From Mycobacterium sp. (GTDB lineage Bacteria; Actinomycetota; Actinomycetes; Mycobacteriales; Mycobacteriaceae), in contig JAOPWF010000188.1 of NCBI GenBank assembly GCA_025965815.1, positions 1 through 5,264 of the forward strand: a DNA stretch of 5,264 bases. Reading direction: 5' to 3'. The notes below the pieces were generated by a model that was not told where the DNA came from, made no database searches, and saw only the letters and a list, made by a program, of their open reading frames with translations. Position numbers and translations under genes: made by a program. Position 1 is the first letter of the stretch, and the number at the start of each line of letters is the position of its first letter. Positions 1 through 5,264 of the stretch are shown here, piece by piece.

Positions 1-698
1 CCATCCGTAACCTCGCCCGCGTCGGGTTCGGCACCGTGGCAATACGCTACTCACAACTCGGTTTCGGCCGCACCTCGTCGACGACGCGTGATCAGTCCAC
101 CCCGCGAAATCTGTTCGGTTTCAAGGACGGAACCGCTAACTTGAAGGCCGAAGACACCGCCAGCCTGAACCGCAACGTGTGGGTGGCCGACGGCGACGGA
201 CCGAACTGGCTGACCGGCGGAACCTATCTCGTCACCCGGCGGATCCGGATGCGGATCGAATCGTGGGACCGCACCACCCTGCTCGAACAGGAACGGGTGA
301 TCGGCAGGCAAAAGGGCAACGGCGCCCCGAACGGTCACGACGACGAATTCGCGCCGCTGGACTTCAATGTCAAAGGCAAAGACGGCAAGTCGATGATCGA
401 CGTCGACGCCCACGTTCGGCTGGCGTCGTCCGAAAACCTCGGCGGGATCGAAATCCTGCGCCGCGGATACAACTTCACCGACGGCTCAGACGGTCTCGGC
501 CATCTTGACGCGGGGCTGTTCTTCATCGCGTTCGTCCGCAATCCGCTAACTCAGTTCATACCGATGCAGGCCCAGCTGTCCAGCAAGGATGCGCTCAACG
601 AATACATCACGCACACCGGCACAGCGGTGTTCGCCTGCCCGCCGGGTCTGCGTGAGGGTGACTCGTCGGCCTACTGGGGCTCGACGCTTCTCGGCTGA
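1..698 (+). CDS. efeB: EfeB, DyP-type haem peroxidase/deferrochelatase (5' partial)
   Basis: The reading frame is open from the left edge (first full codon at 3) to TGA at 696-698, giving 231 visible residues. EfeB proteins are roughly 420 residues, so this is the C-terminal half. The GTG at 36 is an internal valine, not the start: the codons before it read IRNLARVGFGT, a typical EfeB continuation. Seen directly: the DyP GXXDG motif as GFKDG at 117-131, with the catalytic Asp at 126-128; the proximal haem-ligand His in DAHVRLA at 411-413; and the distal Arg in LRRGYNF at 459-461. The C-terminal block LDAGLFFIAF is also family-typical. Known of the family: a periplasmic/exported, Tat-secreted haem peroxidase working with EfeU and EfeO in ferrous iron uptake, with a debated deferrochelatase activity. 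The Tat signal and efeU/efeO would lie left of the window. It converges on mazG and overlaps its 3' end by 28 bases. All visible catalytic residues are present, so nothing suggests a pseudogene. A cytosolic DyP subtype is less likely. Confidence 0.95.
   Translation, partial: IRNLARVGFGTVAIRYSQLGFGRTSSTTRDQSTPRNLFGFKDGTANLKAEDTASLNRNVWVADGDGPNWLTGGTYLVTRRIRMRIESWDRTTLLEQERVIGRQKGNGAPNGHDDEFAPLDFNVKGKDGKSMIDVDAHVRLASSENLGGIEILRRGYNFTDGSDGLGHLDAGLFFIAFVRNPLTQFIPMQAQLSSKDALNEYITHTGTAVFACPPGLREGDSSAYWGSTLLG
671..698. other. Convergent efeB/mazG 3' overlap
   Basis: The mazG TAG (673-671) lies inside efeB and the efeB TGA (696-698) lies inside mazG, so 28 bases code on both strands. The efeB side encodes the family-like ending YWGSTLLG, whereas the mazG side is the end of the non-conserved acidic tail. 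This suggests that mazG grew into efeB and not the reverse. It also means the two mRNAs must be complementary at their ends. Confidence 0.9.
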
Positions 699-1984
699 TC
701 TTCCGGAGCGGACTCCGCCGACGGCGCATCGCCGTCCACCGTCCCGTTGTGGGCGGTGACGTCTTCGGTGGACCCGTCGTTCGTCGCGTCGTCTTCGGTA
801 ATGACGTCCTTGAGCACCGCCCGATCCGCGGCGGCGGGCGCTTCCGCCTCCGCCGACCCCGACTCGGCTTCCTCCGGCGTGCTGTCCTCGTCGGTGCCTT
901 CGGCGGCGGATTCCACTGCCGCTTCGTGTGTGGCGACGGCTTCTTCGCTGGGCTGCACCGAGTCCACGACCGCCACATCTTCTTCCGGCGCGGGCTCGGC
1001 CTCCTGACGGATGAGCTCCTCGGCCCTCGACAGGTCGCCGTCGTCCTCGTCCTTGTCCGACGGCCAGTACACCCGCCATTCCTTTTCGCTGATGACGCCC
1101 AGCGCCGCGACGTCCAGCTCCTCTGGGACGTCCTCACCCCGGCGGTCGGCGGCGACCGCCTTCTCGGCGCGACGCACAGTGTCCATGAACTCCAAAACCG
1201 CTGTACGCAAAGCATTCTCGGCATCGACATCGGCCGACATCGTGATTGTGGTGAGCGTGGCGGGGATCAGGTCGGCGGGCAGGCCGACCTGGCTGACCCG
1301 CCCGATCACCTTCTGCGCCAACGCCAACGCCGGCTGACCGGTCGGCACACCGTCCATGCAGGAGCCACGCGACTTCTCCGCCGCCTTGCGCTCCTCCCAC
1401 TGGGCCAACTGGTCGTCGAGCGAAATAGCCTCACCGGCAAGCACTGCGGGCACTCTGTTGCCCAGCTTGCGTAGCAGCGTGTCGGCCACGTCGTCGATGG
1501 AGAACGGATGCGCAGGTGCGTCCTCGGCGATGCGCGCATGGAAAAGCACCTGCAGCAACACGTCTCCGAGTTCTTCACGCAGGTCGTCAACGTTGCCGCT
1601 GTGCACCGCATCGAACAGTTCGTAGGTCTCCTCCAGCAGGTAGCGACGCAACGAGTCGTGTGTCTGCTCGCTTTCCCACGGCCCCTCGGTGCGCAGCTTG
1701 TCCATCATCGCCACGGCGTCGATGAGGCGTTCGCCGGACTGCGCCTCGGGAGCGGAAATCAGCCGGTCACCTGCCGCCAGCCGGGCCTTGACGGCGGGAT
1801 GATCCGGATCCGACGACAACAGCACCGGGGCGTCCTGCCCGTCGTGCACCGGCCGGGCCGCAGGCAGCGACCACGGCACCTTGACCGGCATCTCCTCGGT
1901 GTACTGCACTTCGCCGGCGAGCAAGGCGATCGCATCAACGGGCACCAACGACGGACGGCGAGGGTCCACCAGGACGACCGTCAT
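671..1984 (-). CDS. mazG: MazG nucleoside triphosphate pyrophosphohydrolase with acidic C-terminal tail
   Basis: 437 codons from ATG at 1984-1982 to TAG at 673-671. The start gives [15 protein letters not shown], which matches the recalled start of mycobacterial MazG, and overlaps the mfd stop as ATGA. Residues 1-90 are the actinobacterial N-terminal region. Residues about 92-205 form the all-alpha MazG domain, beginning [12 protein letters not shown]. The metal-binding motif EExxE...ExxD is complete: E118, E119, E122, then E138 and D141 (nucleotides 1562-1633). [12 protein letters not shown] (215-226) begins the conserved C-terminal helical part, ending near YWPSD at 306-310. Family role: cytosolic Mg-dependent hydrolysis of NTPs/dNTPs to NMP and pyrophosphate. 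Mycobacterial MazG is reported to act on oxidised nucleotides such as 5-OH-dCTP and to support oxidative stress survival. The M. tuberculosis protein is about 325 residues as recalled, so about 110-129 extra residues here form an acidic tail. No strong ribosome binding site is seen, so translation probably depends on mfd. Confidence 0.96.
   Translation of the reverse strand: MTVVLVDPRRPSLVPVDAIALLAGEVQYTEEMPVKVPWSLPAARPVHDGQDAPVLLSSDPDHPAVKARLAAGDRLISAPEAQSGERLIDAVAMMDKLRTEGPWESEQTHDSLRRYLLEETYELFDAVHSGNVDDLREELGDVLLQVLFHARIAEDAPAHPFSIDDVADTLLRKLGNRVPAVLAGEAISLDDQLAQWEERKAAEKSRGSCMDGVPTGQPALALAQKVIGRVSQVGLPADLIPATLTTITMSADVDAENALRTAVLEFMDTVRRAEKAVAADRRGEDVPEELDVAALGVISEKEWRVYWPSDKDEDDGDLSRAEELIRQEAEPAPEEDVAVVDSVQPSEEAVATHEAAVESAAEGTDEDSTPEEAESGSAEAEAPAAADRAVLKDVITEDDATNDGSTEDVTAHNGTVDGDAPSAESAPEDQPRSVEPQ
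674..1060 (-). other. Acidic low-complexity C-terminal tail of MazG
   Basis: This segment codes MazG residues 309-437. It is dominated by Glu, Asp, Ala, Ser, Thr and Pro, with few aromatic or large hydrophobic residues, so it is probably disordered. One small hydrophobic island, AVLKDVIT at residues 389-396, interrupts the acidic run and could be a short binding motif. No catalytic motif is visible. The reading frame stays open with mostly G or C in third codon positions where I checked, which supports real coding. The last eight sense codons lie antisense to the end of efeB. The tail is absent from the recalled M. tuberculosis protein. Its function is unknown. Confidence 0.7.
720..736 (+). 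terminator. Candidate hairpin terminator of efeB
   Basis: Perfect seven-base arms (GACGGCG at 720-726, CGCCGTC at 730-736) close a three-base loop, CAT, beginning 22 bases after the efeB stop. No run of T follows, so it is not a classical intrinsic terminator; tail-less hairpins have been proposed to serve in mycobacteria, though this is debated. The stem lies inside the mazG tail coding region (VDGDAP), so efeB transcription would end within antisense mazG. The stem is seen directly; the role is inferred. Confidence 0.3.
1981..1984 (-). promoter_or_regulatory. mfd-mazG ATGA stop/start overlap
   Basis: On the minus strand the four bases read ATGA: the mazG ATG at 1984-1982 and the mfd TGA at 1983-1981. 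Upstream of the ATG there is only a weak purine stretch (AGCCAGG), not a strong Shine-Dalgarno match. Such overlaps usually mean termination-reinitiation, so MazG synthesis is probably tied to Mfd synthesis. The coupling itself is inferred. Confidence 0.9.
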
Positions 1985-4900
1985 CGTGCCTGGCTCTTCG
2001 CGCGAGCGCTCATCGTTGTGCCACCTCCGACGTTGGTTATACCAACATCTCCCAGCGGTTTTCCATCGAGTGCCAATACCAAACCCATTACCATTTGCAC
2101 GAGTTCGAGATCACGGATGCGTGGTGCACCCATCCCGGTGCCGGCCCGGGGTATCGGGACCTGCACCGTCGAGGTGGTCGCCCGGTAGTTGGAGCCAGGG
2201 TACAGCCGCTTTAGCCGTAGTTGCTGTGAGTCCAAGAGAGTCAATGGCGCGAGCCGCAGCGTCGTTGCTGAGCCGGTCCCCGTCGCCGACACCTCGGTGA
2301 GCCCGTACTGGCGGGCCAACAGCCGTAGTCTCGCAACGGCCACCAGCCGCAGCGCCGGCTCCGGCAGCGGCCCGTACCGGTCGACCAGTTCTTCCACCAC
2401 GGCGGCGATCGCGTCCTCGTCGGCAGCGGCGGCGAGGCGGCGGTAGCCCTCCAACCGCAGCCGATCGCTGGCGATGTAGTCGGGCGGCAGATGCGCGTCG
2501 ACCGGCAGGTCGATCCGCACATCCTTCGGTTCCTCAACGGCGGCAACGGTTTGGCCGTCCGCGGCGGCGCGGTAGGCCTCCACCGCCTCGCCGACCAGGC
2601 GCACGTAGAGATCGAATCCGACGCCGGCGACGTGGCCGGACTGCTCGACACCCAGCACGTTTCCGGCGCCGCGGATCTCCAGGTCCTTCATCGCCACCGC
2701 CATCCCGGCGCCCAACTCATTGTTCTGGGCGATGGTCGCCAGCCTGTCGTACGCGGTTTCGGTAAGCGGCACTTCGGGTGGGTACAGGAAGTAGGCATAG
2801 CCGCGCTCGCGGCTACGCCCGACGCGGCCGCGAAGCTGGTGCAGCTGCGAGAGGCCGAAGGTGTCCGCGCGTTCGACGATCAGGGTGTTGGCGTTGGAGA
2901 TGTCCAGCCCCGTCTCGACGATCGTCGTGCAGACCAGAATGTCGTATTCGCGGTTCCAGAATCCCTCGACCGTCGATTCGAGCGCCTCTTCGGGCATCTG
3001 CCCGTGCGCGACGGCAACGCGGGCCTCGGGCACCAGCGCACGGACCCGGGCCGCGGCCTGGTCGATCGAACTGACCCGGTTGTGGATGTAGAAGGCCTGG
3101 CCGTCGCGCAGCAGTTCGCGACGCAGTGCGGCCGCGACCTGCTTGCCGTCCTGCGGCCCCACGTAGGTCAGCACCGGGTAGCGTTCCTCGGGTGGGGTCA
3201 GGATCGTCGACATCTCCCGGATGCCGGCCAGGCTCATCTCCAGTGTGCGCGGTATCGGTGTGGCACTCATGGTCAGGACGTCCACGTGGGTGCGCAGCGC
3301 CTTGATGTGTTCCTTGTGTTCGACGCCGAAGCGCTGTTCCTCGTCGACGACAACCAGGCCGAGGTCCTTCCACCGCACGCCGGTCTGCAGCAGTCGGTGC
3401 GTGCCGATCACGATGTCCACCGATCCGTCGGCCATCCCGTCCAGGACGGCACGCGACTCGGCGGTGTCGGTGAACCGGGACAGGCCCTTGACCGTGACCG
3501 GGAACGACCGCATCCGGTCGGCGAAGGTCTGCAGGTGCTGGCTGGCCAGCAGCGTGGTCGGCACCAGCACCGCGACCTGCTTGCCGTCCTGCACCGCCTT
3601 GAACGCCGCGCGCACCGCGATCTCGGTCTTGCCGAAGCCCACGTCGCCGCTGATCACCCGGTCCATCGGCACCGGCCGTTCCATGTCGGCCTTGACCTCG
3701 TCGATAGCGGCCAGCTGGTCGGGCGTCTCGGTGTAGGGGAAGGCGTCCTCCAGCTCGCGCTGCCACGGGGTGTCGGGGCCGAACGCGTACCCGGGCGAGG
3801 ACTGCCGGGCGGCGTAGAGCTGCACGAGCTGAGCGGCGATCTGCTTGACCGCCTTGCGGGCCCGGCCCTTGGTGCGCGCCCAGTCGGCGCCGCCGAGCTT
3901 GTTCAGCGCGGGCACCTCGCCACCGACGTAGCGGCTGACCTCGTCCAGCGAGTCGGTCGGTACGAACAGCCGGTCCGGTGGGTACCCCCGACGAGTGCTT
4001 GAATACTCAAGAACAAGATATTCGCGAGTTGCCCCGTTGGTCTCCCGGCGTCGCATTTCGACGAAGCGGCCGATGCCGTGCTGGCTGTGCACCACGAAGT
4101 CGCCGGGCCGCAGGCTCACCAGCTCGACGGCGTTGCGCCGCCGCGAGGGCAGCTTGCGCAGCACCTCCTCGCCACGGCTGCCGGTGAGGTCGGCCTCCGT
4201 GAGCACGACGAGTCCTTGGTCGCCGATGAAGCCGTCGAGCAGGGCGCCCCGTGTGACGGTGACCAGGCCGGGCTCCGGCGGCGTCGGGAGGCCCTCCAGC
4301 TCCAGCCGGGCCGGCACGTCGGCCTCGCCGAGCCGCTCGAAGGCCCGCTGCGCGGTGCCCGCGCCGGCGACCACGATGACCGCGGTGCCGCCGGTGGCGG
4401 TGTGCGCCCGCAGGTCGGCCAGCGCGCGGTCCAGCTCGCCGCGGTAGGTCTGGGTGGCGGTGAAGCCAGGCCGGATGACGTCGTCGTCTGAGCTGGTCAG
4501 CGGGCTGAGCGTGTTCCACGAACGGCCGGTGGCTCGCGCGTGCTCGGCGGCGTCGGCCAGCGACCGGTACGCCGACGCGCCGAGGTCGATCGGCGCCGCG
4601 CCACCGGTTGCTGCGTTGAGCCAGGACGCCTCGAGGAACTCGGTGCCCGTGCGGACCAGGTCGTGGGAGCGGGCGTCCACCCGTTCCGGGTCGAGCAGCA
4701 GCACATGGCTGCCGGCGGGCATCAGGTCGGTGAGCATCTGCAGCGCGCTGCCGACCAGCGGCGGGATGAGCGACTCCATGCCCTCCACGGGAATGCCCTC
4801 GGCGAGCTTGCCGAACAGCTCGGCGAGCTGCGGGTTGTTCTCGTGGGCCTTGGCGAGCTCGGCGGCGCGGGCGCGGACTTCTGCTGTGAGCAGCAGCTCG

Positions 4901-5264
4901 CGGCACGGCGGGGCGTCGAGGACGTCCACCGGGCCGACCGAGCGCTGGTCGGCCACCGTGAACTGGCGCAGCTCGGCCACCTCGTCGCCCCAGAGCTCCA
5001 CGCGCACCGGGTGCTCGGCGGTCGGCGGGAACACGTCCACGATGCCGCCGCGGACGGCGAATTCGCCGCGGGCGGTGACCATCTCGACCCGCACGTAGGC
5101 GAGCTCCACCAGCCGGTGCAGCAGCGCGTCGAAGTCGTAGGTGTCGCCTACTTTTAGGCGCAGCGGCGGCAGGTCGCCGAGGCCGGGGGCGATCGGCTGG
5201 ATGAGGCTGCGGACGGCAGACACGAGCACCCGCAGCTCGCCGTCGGTCTCCGGGTGCGCCAGCC
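1981..5264 (-). CDS. mfd: Mfd, transcription-repair coupling factor (5' partial)
   Basis: Open from the right edge (first full codon 5262-5260) to TGA at 1983-1981, giving 1,093 visible residues. Actinobacterial Mfd is about 1,200-1,240, so roughly 110-150 N-terminal residues are missing. The GTG at 5229 is internal. Mfd is a cytosolic ATP-driven DNA translocase that pushes or removes stalled RNA polymerase and recruits UvrA for transcription-coupled repair. Visible in order: UvrB-like domain 1b with [13 protein letters not shown] (5073-5035 region); the RNA polymerase-interacting domain starting [15 protein letters not shown] (about 4107-3925); Walker [10 protein letters not shown] (3648-3622); Walker B DEEQ (3345-3334); motif III SATPIP (3267-3250); TGLDI and QLRGRVGRS for motifs V and VI (the latter 2838-2812); the TRG translocation motif [12 protein letters not shown] to SGH (about 2694-2632); then the C-terminal D7 domain to the end. 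All ATPase motifs are intact. The 3' end overlaps mazG by four bases. Identity as RecG or UvrB is excluded by the domain combination. Confidence 0.98.
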   Translation of the reverse strand, partial: LAHPETDGELRVLVSAVRSLIQPIAPGLGDLPPLRLKVGDTYDFDALLHRLVELAYVRVEMVTARGEFAVRGGIVDVFPPTAEHPVRVELWGDEVAELRQFTVADQRSVGPVDVLDAPPCRELLLTAEVRARAAELAKAHENNPQLAELFGKLAEGIPVEGMESLIPPLVGSALQMLTDLMPAGSHVLLLDPERVDARSHDLVRTGTEFLEASWLNAATGGAAPIDLGASAYRSLADAAEHARATGRSWNTLSPLTSSDDDVIRPGFTATQTYRGELDRALADLRAHTATGGTAVIVVAGAGTAQRAFERLGEADVPARLELEGLPTPPEPGLVTVTRGALLDGFIGDQGLVVLTEADLTGSRGEEVLRKLPSRRRNAVELVSLRPGDFVVHSQHGIGRFVEMRRRETNGATREYLVLEYSSTRRGYPPDRLFVPTDSLDEVSRYVGGEVPALNKLGGADWARTKGRARKAVKQIAAQLVQLYAARQSSPGYAFGPDTPWQRELEDAFPYTETPDQLAAIDEVKADMERPVPMDRVISGDVGFGKTEIAVRAAFKAVQDGKQVAVLVPTTLLASQHLQTFADRMRSFPVTVKGLSRFTDTAESRAVLDGMADGSVDIVIGTHRLLQTGVRWKDLGLVVVDEEQRFGVEHKEHIKALRTHVDVLTMSATPIPRTLEMSLAGIREMSTILTPPEERYPVLTYVGPQDGKQVAAALRRELLRDGQAFYIHNRVSSIDQAAARVRALVPEARVAVAHGQMPEEALESTVEGFWNREYDILVCTTIVETGLDISNANTLIVERADTFGLSQLHQLRGRVGRSRERGYAYFLYPPEVPLTETAYDRLATIAQNNELGAGMAVAMKDLEIRGAGNVLGVEQSGHVAGVGFDLYVRLVGEAVEAYRAAADGQTVAAVEEPKDVRIDLPVDAHLPPDYIASDRLRLEGYRRLAAAADEDAIAAVVEELVDRYGPLPEPALRLVAVARLRLLARQYGLTEVSATGTGSATTLRLAPLTLLDSQQLRLKRLYPGSNYRATTSTVQVPIPRAGTGMGAPRIRDLELVQMVMGLVLALDGKPLGDVGITNVGGGTTMSARAKSQAR
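2032..2046. repeat. Short palindrome GTTGGT-TAT-ACCAAC
   Basis: Six-base perfect arms at 2032-2037 and 2041-2046 are separated by three bases. The site covers the candidate -10 element for mazG, so it could be an operator, or a small hairpin about 50 bases before the mazG start in the mfd-mazG mRNA. Arms this short can arise by chance in a 5 kb window. Confidence 0.4.
2036..2044 (-). promoter_or_regulatory. Candidate extended -10 promoter for mazG inside mfd
   Basis: On the minus strand positions 2044-2036 read TGGTATAAC, that is a TGn extended -10 element followed by a hexamer one base off TATAAT. Transcription would begin near 2029, about 45 bases before the mazG ATG. No -35 match is seen at the usual spacing (GGAAAA stands there), but extended -10 promoters in mycobacteria can work without one. 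The element lies in a locally AT-rich part of mfd and inside a small palindrome. It is also ordinary coding sequence (VGITN), so chance is a real alternative. Confidence 0.35.
3132..3154. repeat. 23-base direct repeat in mfd, copy 1 (3' side of gene)
   Basis: This stretch is identical to 3570-3592. On the mfd strand it codes QDGKQVA within [12 protein letters not shown], between the two RecA-like lobes of the helicase module. The two copies start 438 bases apart, exactly 146 codons, and are in the same frame. Confidence 0.85.
3570..3592. repeat. 23-base direct repeat in mfd, copy 2 (5' side of gene)
   Basis: Identical to 3132-3154 and in the same frame. On the mfd strand it codes QDGKQVA within [13 protein letters not shown], just after Walker A in the first RecA-like lobe. 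In the recalled M. tuberculosis protein the two peptides differ (QDGKQVA and HDDKQIA), so the exact identity here may be coincidental drift or gene-conversion-like copying. Confidence 0.85.
3998..4011. repeat. Inverted repeat in AT-rich island of the mfd RNAP-interacting domain
   Basis: CTTGA (3998-4002) and TCAAG (4007-4011) are five-base perfect arms around four bases. The site lies in a stretch where 4001-4023 has only 7 G or C in 23 bases, unlike the surrounding high-GC gene. It codes the EYLVLEYSS strand of the RNAP-interacting domain. Any regulatory role is speculative. Confidence 0.3.

Noticed and set aside
36..38. GTG as the start of efeB
   Set aside because: The frame is open further left and encodes family-typical EfeB residues, so the gene is cut by the window edge and this is an internal valine.
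613..630. Hairpin (ACACCG / CGGTGT, six-base loop) as a terminator for mfd-mazG
   Set aside because: It lies 41-58 bases past the mazG stop but inside conserved efeB coding sequence, has only six pairs and lacks a T run; chance is the simpler explanation.
674..1060. MazG tail as a frameshift or annotation artefact
   Set aside because: No frame change is needed: the frame is continuous from the ATG and composition stays coding-like, so I keep it as real coding sequence, though of unknown value.
1271..1288. GTCGGC / GCCGAC inverted repeat in mazG
   Set aside because: Six GC-only pairs in a high-GC gene are expected by chance and it has no meaningful position relative to a gene end or start.
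749..1474. Long + strand open frame opposite mazG
   Set aside because: It lies entirely antisense to mazG, its product is Arg/Gly/Leu-rich with no recognisable motif, and such frames are common opposite high-GC genes.
2491..4002. 503-codon + strand open frame opposite mfd
   Set aside because: It is a mirror of conserved Mfd helicase codons; the product is His/Arg/Val/Gly-rich with no family resemblance, so it is a codon-bias shadow.
5227..5229. GTG as the start of mfd
   Set aside because: The frame continues to the right edge with [11 protein letters not shown], which fits the UvrB-like part of Mfd, so the true start is outside the window.
1..5264. Mobile element, CRISPR array, tRNA or riboswitch
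   Set aside because: No transposase, integrase, regularly spaced repeat, tRNA-like fold or intergenic leader is visible; nearly every base is in one of three coding genes.

Overview
This is a high-GC actinobacterial window. The protein sequences, as recalled, are closest to mycobacteria: the Mfd and MazG sequences read almost continuously like the Mycobacterium tuberculosis proteins Rv1020 and Rv1021, which are also adjacent in that genome. A fast-growing or environmental Mycobacterium/Mycolicibacterium is the most likely source, but this rests on recalled sequences, not a database search.

There are three protein-coding genes, two of them cut by the window edges. At the left, on the + strand, is the C-terminal half of efeB, a DyP-type haem peroxidase/deferrochelatase (1-698). 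The rest is a minus-strand pair transcribed right to left. mfd, the transcription-repair coupling factor, enters from the right edge without its N-terminal residues and ends at 1981. mazG, a nucleoside triphosphate pyrophosphohydrolase, runs from 1984 down to 671. mfd and mazG share a 4-base ATGA stop/start overlap, so they are almost certainly one transcriptional and translationally coupled unit. mazG and efeB converge and overlap by 28 bases (671-698). There is no gene-free stretch longer than 300 bases; in fact essentially every base is coding.

The themes are DNA damage and oxidative stress. Mfd removes RNA polymerase stalled at lesions and recruits UvrA. MazG hydrolyses non-canonical or oxidised NTPs. 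EfeB belongs to an acid/peroxide-linked iron uptake system whose other genes would lie to the left. The mfd-mazG link is ordinary and conserved. The less usual points are a long acidic, probably disordered C-terminal tail on MazG (about 129 residues) that runs into the end of efeB, a possible internal mazG promoter inside a small palindrome at the end of mfd, two AT-rich rare-codon islands in mfd, and a 23-base in-frame direct repeat within the Mfd helicase region. I see no RNA gene, CRISPR array, insertion sequence or new multi-gene system here.
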